Positions 15,556-22,599 of a stretch of DNA of 23,101 nucleotides are shown here, piece after piece. Origin of the DNA: JBMNNU01 sp050942695 (lineage in GTDB: Bacteria; Chloroflexota; UBA6077); the NCBI GenBank assembly GCA_050942695.1, contig JBMNNU010000013.1, positions 1 through 23,101 on the forward strand, read 5' to 3'. The translations under genes and the position numbers were made by a program. The notes under the pieces are model-generated. The model was not told the origin of the DNA. It made no database searches and was given only the letters and a program-made list of their open reading frames with translations. Positions within the stretch are counted from its first letter, which is position 1. Each line of letters begins with the position of its first letter.

Positions 15556-16099
15556 CAGAAAAGAGATCAGGATCAGCGGTTTCGGTGGCCAGGGGATAGT
15601 ACTGGCCGGGGTAATACTGGCTCGAGCAGCAGCCATCTACGATAACACTGAGGCAACGCAGACCAACTCCCATGGGGCTGAATCTCGGGGCGGCGCCTGT
15701 ATGTCCGACGTGGTGATCTCCTCTGAGCGGGTCGATTACCCGATGTGCGTGCAGCCGGACGTCCTGGTGTGCATGTCCCCCGAGTCGGCCACTAGGTATG
15801 TGCAGGGGATCAAACCCAACGGGATTCTGGTTGTGGACGAGGATCTAGTGCCCAGCGTCCCCGAGGGCAACTACTCGCGATTGGTGAAAATTCCGGCGAC
15901 TCGTGTAGCCTCCGAGGAGCTAGACAAGAGGGTTGTGGCCAACGTGGTGATGCTGGGGGCTCTAATTGGTGTGGAGCCGGTGGTGAGCAGAGATGCTATG
16001 GAAAAGGCTGTTCGCGATAGCGCCCCACGCGGCACCGAGGAGTTGAACCTCAAAGCGCTCCGACGCGGCTTTGAGCTGGGAGAGGCGGCTGCACGATAG
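15548..16099 (+). CDS. korC: 2-oxoacid:ferredoxin oxidoreductase gamma subunit (KorC-type)
   Basis: A 183-residue subunit of the POR/KOR gamma family. GFGGQGIVLAG (11-21) is the family hallmark. TQTNSHGAESRGGACMSDVVIS and VDYPMCVQPDVLVCMSPESATRY follow as usual, and VANVVMLGALIG is the typical C-terminal part. The gamma domain binds CoA in structurally known relatives. The start is GTG 15548, with GGGAGG 6 nt upstream, overlapping the beta subunit's end by 8 nt. The open frame extends to 15515, but that part lies within korB coding sequence. It completes a four-subunit delta-alpha-beta-gamma enzyme. Confidence 0.93.
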   Translation: MASRKEIRISGFGGQGIVLAGVILARAAAIYDNTEATQTNSHGAESRGGACMSDVVISSERVDYPMCVQPDVLVCMSPESATRYVQGIKPNGILVVDEDLVPSVPEGNYSRLVKIPATRVASEELDKRVVANVVMLGALIGVEPVVSRDAMEKAVRDSAPRGTEELNLKALRRGFELGEAAAR

Positions 16100-16114
16100 A
16101 GACGGGGAGAAAAA

Positions 16115-17317
16115 ATGAGACTATACGAATACGAGAGTAAACGCATACTGGAAAGCGTTGGTGTAACGCTCCCCAAAGGCCGGCTGGTATCTACGCCTAT
16201 GGAGGCACGGCAGGCTGCAATGGAGATCGGGCGGAGCGTGGTGCTGAAGGTCCAGGTCCTGGCTACAGGTCGGGGCAAGGCGGGTGGCGTCAGATTTGCC
16301 GATAGCCCAGACCAGGCCGAACAGGTCGCCCGCGAGATGCTGGGCATGCAGATCAAGGGCTACACCGTCGAGCAGTTACTGGTTGAGGAAAAGCTACCCA
16401 TCGCCCAGGAACTGTACGTGGCTGCCACCTACGAAGAGCGGACGAAAGGCCGCCTGATGATGGCCAGCGCCTCCGGCGGCATGGACATCAATGAGATTGC
16501 GGAGAAAGATCCATCTCGGATTAAGAAGGTGAGCATGGGAGCCTGGATCGGGATGCAGCCATTCCAGGCTAGGCAGTTGGCCTTTGGACTGAACCTCTCC
16601 GGAAAGCTCAACTCGGCGGCTGCTTCTCTCTTTATGAAGCTGTGGGATGCGTTCGCGACCTTCGATGCGACCCTTGCCGAGATCAACCCACTGGTGGTGA
16701 CGAAGGATGGTCGCGTGATAGCTGCCGACGCTCACATCGAGATCGAGGACGACGCGCTCTACAGGCAGAAGGAGCGGCTGGGCAAGCTGGGCATATTCGA
16801 GCGAGATGACAACACGAAACCGCCAACTCCCTTCGAGGTCGAAGCCCTGGCCATCGATAAAGCGGACTACAGAGGAGTGGCAGGCCGTGTCGTCGAGTTC
16901 CCAGGCAACCTGGGTTTGCTGATCGGGGCGGGCGGTGGGAGCCTCACCCTCTTCGATGCCGTTCTGCGCAATGGCGGCAAGCCGGCAAACTACTGCGAAG
17001 TTGGAGGCAATCCTCCGGTGAGCAAGATCTACCGGCTCTGCAAGCTGATCCTCTCCAAACCAGAGGTAAAGGGACTGGCTGTCATGACCAACGTCTTCAG
17101 CAATTCCCGGGTTGACTTCCTGGCCAGAGGCATGATCAAGGCTATGCTGGAGCTGGGCATCGACCCGGCCACCTATCCCATCACCTTCCGCTCAGCAGGC
17201 GCCTACGAGGAGGACGCTTACGCCATACTGAGGAAGTACGGCGTTAAGTACCTTGGGCGAGAGGTTACCTTCGAGGATGCGGCAAAGGCGGCCGTCCGAA
17301 TGGTGGAGGGGATGTAG
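16115..17317 (+). CDS. sucC: succinyl-CoA synthetase-like beta subunit (ADP-forming acyl-CoA ligase)
   Basis: A 400-residue ATP-grasp protein, slightly longer than typical SucC (about 388). MRLYEYESKRILESVGV and VLATGRGKAGGVRFA give the nucleotide-binding domain, and AEINPLVV is the family signature. The C-terminal CoA-ligase flavodoxin-like domain has LLIGAGGGSLTLFDAVLRNGGKPANYCEVGGNPP. In that domain the usual NIFGGIxxCD loop is replaced by NVFSNSRVDF, so the enzyme is divergent. GGGGAG precedes the ATG, 15 nt after korC. It should act with the alpha subunit encoded next, converting acyl-CoA, ADP and phosphate to acid, CoA and ATP. Succinyl-CoA is the best guess from context, and the symbol is tentative. 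Confidence 0.85.
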   Translation: MRLYEYESKRILESVGVTLPKGRLVSTPMEARQAAMEIGRSVVLKVQVLATGRGKAGGVRFADSPDQAEQVAREMLGMQIKGYTVEQLLVEEKLPIAQELYVAATYEERTKGRLMMASASGGMDINEIAEKDPSRIKKVSMGAWIGMQPFQARQLAFGLNLSGKLNSAAASLFMKLWDAFATFDATLAEINPLVVTKDGRVIAADAHIEIEDDALYRQKERLGKLGIFERDDNTKPPTPFEVEALAIDKADYRGVAGRVVEFPGNLGLLIGAGGGSLTLFDAVLRNGGKPANYCEVGGNPPVSKIYRLCKLILSKPEVKGLAVMTNVFSNSRVDFLARGMIKAMLELGIDPATYPITFRSAGAYEEDAYAILRKYGVKYLGREVTFEDAAKAAVRMVEGM

Positions 17318-17327
17318 GGAGCGAAAG

Positions 17328-18236
17328 ATGGCAATACTAGTTGATGAAAACACAAGGGTTGTAGTCCAGGGCATAACCGGGCGCGAGGCCACCAGCTTCA
17401 CGATGAGCATGGTGGAGTACGGCACCAAGGTGGTGGCTGGCGTCACCCCGGGTAAGGGCGGGCAGGATGTTTACGGTATCCCCGTCTACAACACTGTCCG
17501 AGATGCTGTAGCGGCCCATCCCGAGATCAATACCTCTATCGTGTCGGTTCCGCCGGCCTTCGCAATGGACGCCACGCTGGAGGCGGTAGATGCTGGTATC
17601 AAGTTTATCAGCGTTTTCACAGAGCGCATCCCACGGGGCGACGTCTGCAAGATGATCGAGTACGCAAAGCAGCGGGGTGCGCGCATCGTAGGCCCCAACT
17701 CCCTGGGCATGTGCTCGCCCGGAAAGGGCAAGCTGGGGGCGATCGGGGGGCCTGCCGAGGAGTTCAAGAAAGCATATCTCGAGGGCAATGTTGCCATTCT
17801 ATCCAGGAGTGGCGGGATGCTCACAGAGACAGCCAGCCTCCTGGCCTTGAATGGGATTGGCATTAGCACGGCCATCAATATCGGCGGGGACCCTATCATC
17901 GGGTCCACCTTCGTGGAGCTGCTCCCGCTGCTGGAGGAGGATCCACAGACGAAGGTGATCGTCCTCTTCTGCGAACCGGGCACATCCTCCGAGGAGCGGC
18001 TGTCCGAGTGGCTAAAGGAGGTCAACTACTCCAAACCGATCGTGGCCTTCGTGACGGGGCGCTTCGTGGACGACATGCAGGGCATGCGTTTCGGACACGC
18101 CGCCGTGATAGTCGAGGGAAACACCGGCTCGGCACGAGGCAAGATCAAGGCGATGCGTGAGGCGGGTATCACAGTTGTGGAGACCCACGACCAGATCGCT
18201 GTGGCCGTGAAGAAGCTGCTGGGGGAGATGAACTAA
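17328..18236 (+). CDS. sucD: succinyl-CoA synthetase-like alpha subunit (ADP-forming acyl-CoA ligase)
   Basis: A 302-residue CoA-binding subunit, near the usual 290. ILVDENTRVVVQGITGREATSF starts the Rossmann CoA-binding domain. VAGVTPGKGGQDVYGIPVYNTV is strongly SucD-like. FGHAAVIVEG contains the histidine expected to be phosphorylated. Two departures are seen: GPNSLGM where many SucD have GPNCPG (that Cys is near CoA), and EPGTSSEE where EIGGxxEE is common. ATG 17328 is 10 nt after sucC, with GGGAGCG upstream; a longer frame to 17253 would overlap sucC and is unlikely. It forms the other half of the ADP-forming ligase and ends immediately next to the ferredoxin start. Confidence 0.87.
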   Translation: MAILVDENTRVVVQGITGREATSFTMSMVEYGTKVVAGVTPGKGGQDVYGIPVYNTVRDAVAAHPEINTSIVSVPPAFAMDATLEAVDAGIKFISVFTERIPRGDVCKMIEYAKQRGARIVGPNSLGMCSPGKGKLGAIGGPAEEFKKAYLEGNVAILSRSGGMLTETASLLALNGIGISTAINIGGDPIIGSTFVELLPLLEEDPQTKVIVLFCEPGTSSEERLSEWLKEVNYSKPIVAFVTGRFVDDMQGMRFGHAAVIVEGNTGSARGKIKAMREAGITVVETHDQIAVAVKKLLGEMN

Positions 18237-18470
18237 ATGGGCCTGTTCGTAGAACTCAAGATCGATCAAAGCAAGTTCGCCACACCTGAAGAGCGGGAGC
18301 GGCTGGCAGCCGTATGCCCTGTGGATGCTTTTGTGGTAGAGAATGATAAGCTGGCTGTTCACCCTGAAAACGAAGATGAGTGCACATTCTGTGACCTCTG
18401 CGTCCAGAAAGCGCCTCCGGGCAGCATCGAAGTGGTCAAGACTTATCAGGAGTGGCTTAACAAGGGCTAA
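18237..18470 (+). CDS. single-cluster ferredoxin-like protein (FixX-like spacing)
   Basis: A 77-residue protein with exactly four cysteines: Cys27 followed by Pro (CPVDAF), and Cys49, Cys52 and Cys55 (CTFCDLC). In a two-cluster ferredoxin each cluster takes three cysteines from one motif and one from the other. Here only one such set survives, so a single [4Fe-4S] cluster is predicted, as in FixX-type proteins. The Cys after CTFCDLC that would serve the second cluster is replaced (KAPPG). The ATG abuts the sucD TAA with no gap, so it is the last gene of the operon. It may be the electron carrier or a link to a partner such as an electron-transfer flavoprotein oxidoreductase; no such partner is in the window. 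Confidence 0.8.
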   Translation: MGLFVELKIDQSKFATPEERERLAAVCPVDAFVVENDKLAVHPENEDECTFCDLCVQKAPPGSIEVVKTYQEWLNKG

Positions 18471-18546
18471 AAAAACGTAGGGCAGGGGTTTATCCCCTGC
18501 CCTTCACGAGACGGGAGGGGACAAGTCCCTCCCCTACGTTTTTTTT
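18469..18546. terminator. bidirectional terminator formed by CGTAGGG-type palindromic repeat, copy B
   Basis: Outer arms A7-CGTAGGG (18469-18482) and CCCTACG-T8 (18532-18546) are perfect complements of 14 bp. Two inner hairpins, GGGCAGGGG/CCCCTGCCC and GGGAGGGAC-type/CCCTCCC, make a three-way fold. T runs flank it on both strands, so it can stop transcripts from both the ferredoxin and the convergent gdh gene. The last T/A bases overlap both stop codons. It shares sequence with the repeat at 10957-11030. Confidence 0.8.
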
Positions 18547-19855
18547 AGGCGTATAAACCCCGCAGTGACTTGGCCTCAGCTATTCGATCCACTGCCACTA
18601 TGTATGCGGCCATCCTCATGTCGACCTTGCGAGATTCGGCGGTTTCGGCCACCGCATTGAAGGCCGTCACCATCTTCTCCTTAAGCTTTTCTCGGACATC
18701 ATCCTCTTTCCAGAAGTGGCCGTAGCGATCTTGCACCCATTCGAAGTAGGAAACGACCACGCCGCCTGCGTTGGCCAATATGTCCGGTATTAGCTTGATG
18801 CCCCTCTCTGCCAGGATAGCATCCGCTTCAGGGGTCGTGGGGCCGTTGGCTCCTTCCAGGACGAACTTAGCCGAAATGCGATCGGCGTTTTTCTCTGTGA
18901 TCTGGCCCTCTAGGGCGGCGGGGAGCAGCACGTCGCATGGGCATTCGAGTAGCAACTCGTTGCTCATTGGCTCCGAGTTGGGGAAACCCTTAACGAAGAT
19001 GTTGCTCTTTGTATATTGGAGCAAGGCTGGGATATCCAATCCCTTACCGTTGTATATGGCGCCCGAGATATCGCCCACGGCAATGATGCGCGCACCCGCC
19101 TGGTGCAGTAACCTGGCTGCGCTGGAACCAACGTTGCCGAAACCCTGGATGACGAATTTGGCCCCCTCCAGCGAACCTCCGTACCGCTTAAGAGCCTCCT
19201 GGGCTACGTACAGCAGGCCGCGGCCGGTGGCCTCCAATCGGCCTGCGGAACCGCCAAGGGATATGGGCTTGCCCGTTACTACGCCGTGCTCCACGTACCC
19301 CTTCTTCATGCTGAAGGTGTCCATTATCCAGGCCATGACCTGCTGGTTGGTTCCCACATCCGGAGCGGGAATATCGAGATCTGGGCCGATCAGATCGAAG
19401 ATTTCGGCTATGTAACGGCGAGTCAAACGCTCCTTTTCGCGCTCGGATAGGTGGAGTGGATCACATACGATTCCGCCCTTAGCGCCTCCGAATGGGACGT
19501 CCACCACTGCACACTTGAAGGACATCCAGGCTGCCAGGGCTTTAACCTCGTCCAGGTTTACGCTTGGGTGATATCTGATACCGCCCTTGCCAGGGCCGCG
19601 CGTGGTATCGTGGAGGACCCGATATCCGGTGAACACCTTGGTTTGCCCGGAATCGAGGTGAATGGGAATTGAGACGATCACCTGCCTCTTGGGATTCTTG
19701 ATCCGGTCTATGATACCCTCTTCGTAATCCAGGTAAGCGGCTGCTTTGTCAACGGTTTTGACCACATCGTCAAAAGGGTTGTAATTGCTGACAGCCTTCG
19801 ATAACCCGGGACTCTTTAGTGGGACCTTCTCTTTGTCTGTCAATGGATCCTCCAT
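18545..19855 (-). CDS. gdhA: Glu/Leu/Phe/Val dehydrogenase, probably glutamate dehydrogenase
   Basis: A 436-residue NAD(P)-dependent amino acid dehydrogenase, full length for the hexameric bacterial and archaeal GDH type (leucine and phenylalanine enzymes are nearer 360). Substrate-binding lysines are in GPGKGGIR (Lys90) and MSFKCA (Lys114). The catalytic lysine is Lys126 in PFGGAKGGI, and the essential Asp is Asp166 in PAPDVGT. The Rossmann loop is GFGNVG (238-243), with GD following, so NAD or NADP preference is not certain. ATG 19855 has AGGA 5 nt upstream. It converges on the 2-oxoacid oxidoreductase/CoA ligase operon and would interconvert glutamate and 2-oxoglutarate, the likely substrate of that operon. 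Confidence 0.9.
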   Translation of the reverse strand: MEDPLTDKEKVPLKSPGLSKAVSNYNPFDDVVKTVDKAAAYLDYEEGIIDRIKNPKRQVIVSIPIHLDSGQTKVFTGYRVLHDTTRGPGKGGIRYHPSVNLDEVKALAAWMSFKCAVVDVPFGGAKGGIVCDPLHLSEREKERLTRRYIAEIFDLIGPDLDIPAPDVGTNQQVMAWIMDTFSMKKGYVEHGVVTGKPISLGGSAGRLEATGRGLLYVAQEALKRYGGSLEGAKFVIQGFGNVGSSAARLLHQAGARIIAVGDISGAIYNGKGLDIPALLQYTKSNIFVKGFPNSEPMSNELLLECPCDVLLPAALEGQITEKNADRISAKFVLEGANGPTTPEADAILAERGIKLIPDILANAGGVVVSYFEWVQDRYGHFWKEDDVREKLKEKMVTAFNAVAETAESRKVDMRMAAYIVAVDRIAEAKSLRGLYA

Positions 19856-20050
19856 CTATCCTGTTACCTATACGCTCCGCACCGATAGTGTATTGTGTGG
19901 AGCCGGACCCCGATATGCCTACGCCTTAACCGGGAACTGATGTTAGGTCCTGACTAGCCGAAAGCCGTACTGGTATCTTCATGGCAACCACAACAATCGC
20001 AATTGAACCCGCCGAATAGCCCAGAAGGAGCAGACATCGGGGTTATGCAC

Positions 20051-20079
20051 AGCCTATTACTTGGTAGGCAACCTGTCAA
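20051..20079 (-). promoter_or_regulatory. candidate promoter for the glutamate dehydrogenase gene
   Basis: TTGACA (20079-20074), a 17-bp spacer and TAGGCT (20056-20051) on the minus strand. The -35 is perfect and the -10 is poor. The leader would be about 190 nt. Confidence 0.4.
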
Positions 20080-20110
20080 CTGCTTTGAGTATTGAGAAAA
20101 TTCTGGTCCG

Positions 20111-20839
20111 CTACCACCCGAAGTCCAGCCGTTCTATCAATCGGGTAGGCAGCCCGGCATCCCTCATCCTCTGTTGTGTGATCTGGATGGGGTAACCTAT
20201 TCGTCTCCATTCCAGAATCCCAGAATCTGAGTCATAGATAGCGTAGGCAGCGCGGGGGTCTCCATCTCTGGGCTGCCCAACGCCCCCGGGGTTAGCCAGG
20301 ATCCGGCTCTGTGTTACATCCACCTTATCCCCAGGGCCAGGTATCCTGCCGATGATCTTGTGGCTGGCCGCTTCCTGGATGTAGAGAGCGGGAACGTGCG
20401 TGTGGCCCACCAGGCATGCTTGGGTATCGAACTGATCGAAATTGACTGCCGCTCTACTCTCCTCGAAGATGTATTCCCAGACAGGGGATCTGGGGCTGCC
20501 GTGGACCAGGGTGAAGCTCTCGACGACTACCTTCTCTGGAAGCCCCTCCAGATATAGTCGGGATCGATCGGTGAGATTGCGAGCCGTCCATTCGGCAGCT
20601 TCGGCGGCAGTAGCGTTGAAATCGGTGGTATCGAGTCGGCCGATGGCGGCCAGATCGTGGTTGCCGATGACGCATTGGTGGTTGTGGCGGCGAAGTAGTT
20701 CGATGCATTCGTTGGGATCGGGGCCGTAGCCAACAAGGTCTCCCAGACACCACAGGGCATCCACCTGCCCCATATCGGCAAGTACGGCCTCAAAAGCAGC
20801 TAGGTTTGCGTGAATATCGGCAACGATCCCGTATCGCAC
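20111..20839 (-). CDS. metallophosphoesterase, calcineurin-like (YfcE/MJ0936-type)
   Basis: A 242-residue dimetal phosphoesterase. All family blocks are visible in order: Asp8-x-His10 (VADIH), Gly-Asp34 (LGDLVGYGPDPNE), Gly-Asn60-His61-Asp62 (IGNHD), VHGSPRSP and GHTHVP. The LVGYGPDPNECIE segment is typical of a widespread bacterial subgroup of small phosphodiesterases whose physiological substrate is mostly unknown. GTG 20839 has TTGGAGG 9 nt upstream; a longer start at 20866 is less likely because MRYGIVADIHANL is the standard N-terminus. It is monocistronic or precedes gdhA on the same strand, 255 bp upstream. Confidence 0.92.
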   Translation of the reverse strand: MRYGIVADIHANLAAFEAVLADMGQVDALWCLGDLVGYGPDPNECIELLRRHNHQCVIGNHDLAAIGRLDTTDFNATAAEAAEWTARNLTDRSRLYLEGLPEKVVVESFTLVHGSPRSPVWEYIFEESRAAVNFDQFDTQACLVGHTHVPALYIQEAASHKIIGRIPGPGDKVDVTQSRILANPGGVGQPRDGDPRAAYAIYDSDSGILEWRRIGYPIQITQQRMRDAGLPTRLIERLDFGW

Positions 20840-20922
20840 CGTGAATTGCCTCCAACGGGGGCTCACTATACCACAGCAACCAGATGCTTACAACGAGGAA
20901 GACACTGAATGCTCCCCCCAGA

Positions 20923-21014
20923 GCCGACGCATCTTATTTTGGTCGAGGCAATCGAGAGCGGCGCCCATCCATAGCCCTAAAGTGCTGAACATGCTAGCTC
21001 GAAGATGCGTCGGC
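20923..21014. repeat. spaced 13-bp inverted repeat
   Basis: GCCGACGCATCTT (20923-20935) and AAGATGCGTCGGC (21002-21014) are perfect complements 66 bp apart. The match resumes as CGAG/CTCG if an 8-nt insertion in the left arm is skipped. It lies in the 280-bp region upstream of the phosphoesterase, which otherwise shows no gene. It may be the ends of a tiny degraded element or a regulatory structure. Confidence 0.5.
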
Positions 21015-21119
21015 CCTGGATGGGGAGGCTGCGTAAGAACTGGGACCATATCGAAGTCGGAAAGGGGAATTAGTAGGCATCTCCATCCGTCTCGGAGGCG
21101 CGCTGGCTGCGAACAGCGG

Positions 21120-21530
21120 TCAACGCGTAGCGACGCTCAGTGGGGAAGCTCGGGTCTCTACCGAACGGGCAATCTCCCTCTCGATGGGGGGTTGAGCCGA
21201 AGCGATCTGGTCCAACAGCTTCCTATCCCTGGCAGGAAGCTGCATACCAGCAGTTTTTAGCCACTGGCTCAACTGTTTGTCGATGCCCCTGGCCATGGTA
21301 CGGATCGGGTGTTGGTCGTTTGCAGCGGGCAGAGGGATCTCCAGCATTCTCTTTTTTTGAGGACGTCGGGAGCTGATGGTCCAAAGCGCGGGGTGCAGGT
21401 AGAGGTAGCGATGCGTGGACTCGTAGCGTTTGCGCATTGCTATAAGCTCGCGAGTGCTCTTCGCCCTCAAAGCCGTTATTGCCTGCTGCCTCAGGCTTCT
21501 ATAAGCCAATAGAATTTCGTTGAGCGTCAT
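21120..21530 (-). CDS. hypothetical protein, small basic
   Basis: An open frame of 136 residues from ATG 21530, or 145 from TTG 21557. I do not recognise a family. The product is strongly basic and Arg/Lys-rich in the middle (ALRAKSTRELIAMRKRYESTHRYLYLHPALW, SSRRPQKKRM). It is mostly helical by appearance and has no signal peptide or membrane segment. No strong ribosome-binding site is seen for either start. A nucleic-acid-binding role would be a guess. It lies on the same strand as the phosphoesterase and the ChaB-like gene but is well separated from both. It may be a real lineage-specific gene, a remnant or a chance frame. Confidence 0.35.
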   Translation of the reverse strand: MTLNEILLAYRSLRQQAITALRAKSTRELIAMRKRYESTHRYLYLHPALWTISSRRPQKKRMLEIPLPAANDQHPIRTMARGIDKQLSQWLKTAGMQLPARDRKLLDQIASAQPPIEREIARSVETRASPLSVATR

Positions 21531-21633
21531 GATCGGCAAGCCCCTGGGGGGAGACAAGAAATCGGCGACAGGATCAGCTATACATAGAAATAATCGGTAA
21601 AATCTACAATTTCTTAAGGGTAGGGAGGCGGGT

Positions 21634-21849
21634 TCAGGCGGCTCGGTCTACATTCTTAACCCACCGTCCTTGCTCATCTTTGTGATACTCCCTCTCAACT
21701 GCACCCCACGCAACCCGGTGCGCTCTGGCCTCATCGTGGCCGTACTGATCCCAAGCGCTATTGAACGCAGCCCTGTATATCTCCTGCGCATGCTTCGGCA
21801 AGTGCTCCCTGACGCTGCCTGGCAGATCATCGAGGCTCTCGTACGGCAT
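21634..21849 (-). CDS. ChaB-family protein
   Basis: A 71-residue protein matching the ChaB family. PYESLDDLPGSVREHLPKHAQEIYRAAFNSAWDQYG and AHRVAWGAVEREYHKDEQGRWV cover the whole conserved domain. The family is named after a putative regulator of the ChaA cation antiporter in E. coli; its biochemical role is not well established, and no chaA-like gene is present here. ATG 21849 has AGGAGG 5 nt upstream; a GTG just before it is less well placed. The gene lies 104 bp beyond the tRNA-Leu terminator. Confidence 0.88.
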   Translation of the reverse strand: MPYESLDDLPGSVREHLPKHAQEIYRAAFNSAWDQYGHDEARAHRVAWGAVEREYHKDEQGRWVKNVDRAA

Positions 21850-21953
21850 CACATCCTCCTGGTAGGAATAAAAGAATCGTATCCACGAGACTACGACCTT
21901 TCGCAGGCAGGAGTAGCAGGAGATATGCCCGGAATGTGGCGTGGCCAGGATAC

Positions 21954-21981
21954 AAAAAAGCCCTCAGCAACGACTGAGAGC
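21954..21981 (-). terminator. intrinsic terminator of tRNA-Leu
   Basis: On the minus strand an 8-bp stem GCTCTCAG/CTGAGGGC (with one G-U pair), a 6-nt loop and six T residues form a classical rho-independent terminator. It lies 10 nt beyond the tRNA 3' end. Confidence 0.85.
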
Positions 21982-21991
21982 CAGAGAAAGG

Positions 21992-22075
21992 TGCCGGGGA
22001 GGGGACTCGAACCCCTATACCCTTGCGGGTAGCGGATTTTAAGTCCGCCGCGTCTGCCGATTTCGCCACCCCGGC
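21992..22075 (-). tRNA. tRNA-Leu, anticodon UAA
   Basis: An 84-nt class II tRNA. The acceptor stem GCCGGGG/CCCCGGC is perfect, with discriminator A. The D arm contains AAATCGGCAGA. The anticodon stem GCGGA/TCCGC encloses the loop CTTAAAA with anticodon TAA. A long variable arm (CCCGCAAGGG) is typical of leucine tRNA. The T arm is AGGGG-TTCGAGT-CCCCT. The 3' CCA is not encoded. A TAAAAT sequence at 22111-22106 is a possible -10 box, though I see no good -35. Confidence 0.96.
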
Positions 22076-22178
22076 GCAAGCGCGATCACCGTTTGCCCTA
22101 AGAAGATTTTATCACACACTGACAACCAGCGGCCACCCGAAATTCTTTATCTCGGCTTCAAAACGATCGAAAAGCATC

Positions 22179-22207
22179 TTGCATAAGGTTCATCTCTCAC
22201 CTATAAT
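22179..22207 (+). promoter_or_regulatory. strong sigma70-type promoter
   Basis: TTGCAT (22179-22184), a 17-bp spacer and a perfect TATAAT (22202-22207). The predicted start near 22214 leaves about 30-40 nt before the small ORF, which is followed by the MerR-type gene. Confidence 0.75.
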
Positions 22208-22252
22208 ACAAACCACTGCATTGTATTCCCCAAGACCAGTGAGGTGATCGCT

Positions 22253-22498
22253 TTGAATGCGCGCGCTTCGGATTTTCCTGCTCTGCGGTCGGCGGGCTCT
22301 CGTGAGCGGTTATTCGTGAACGCTCGCTACACAGGTGCGGCAGAGGGTATCAACAGTTCGCTCAATGTCAGCCCTACTCCTCGTGTGTTCACAGCCGAAC
22401 ATCTGGACTGCGAAGAAGCCCTACGCGAGGCACTGCGGCAGCTTCACGCCGAACAAAAGAGACGATGGCCGTGGTGGCGTAGGCTGCTCTGGCCCTAG
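22253..22498 (+). CDS. hypothetical small protein upstream of a MerR-type regulator
   Basis: An 81-residue open frame from TTG 22253 (GAGGTGATC just upstream), or 84 residues from GTG 22244. I do not recognise the family. The C-terminal half (TAEHLDCEEALREALRQLHAEQKRRWPWWRRLLWP) looks like an amphipathic helix ending in a Trp/Arg-rich tail, which could sit at a membrane surface or bind nucleic acid. There is no signal peptide. It directly follows a near-consensus promoter and is 101 bp ahead of the MerR-type gene, so the two are probably co-transcribed. Real expression is suggested mainly by the promoter and start-site spacing. Confidence 0.5.
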   Translation: MNARASDFPALRSAGSRERLFVNARYTGAAEGINSSLNVSPTPRVFTAEHLDCEEALREALRQLHAEQKRRWPWWRRLLWP

Positions 22499-22599
22499 GC
22501 GGCACGAACAAGCGCATTATTTCGAACGCAGGGATGGCGTTAGCGCCTCCGCGGAATACATGTACCCCTTGGCCTCTCTTGAAATGGACGAGATGTAGA

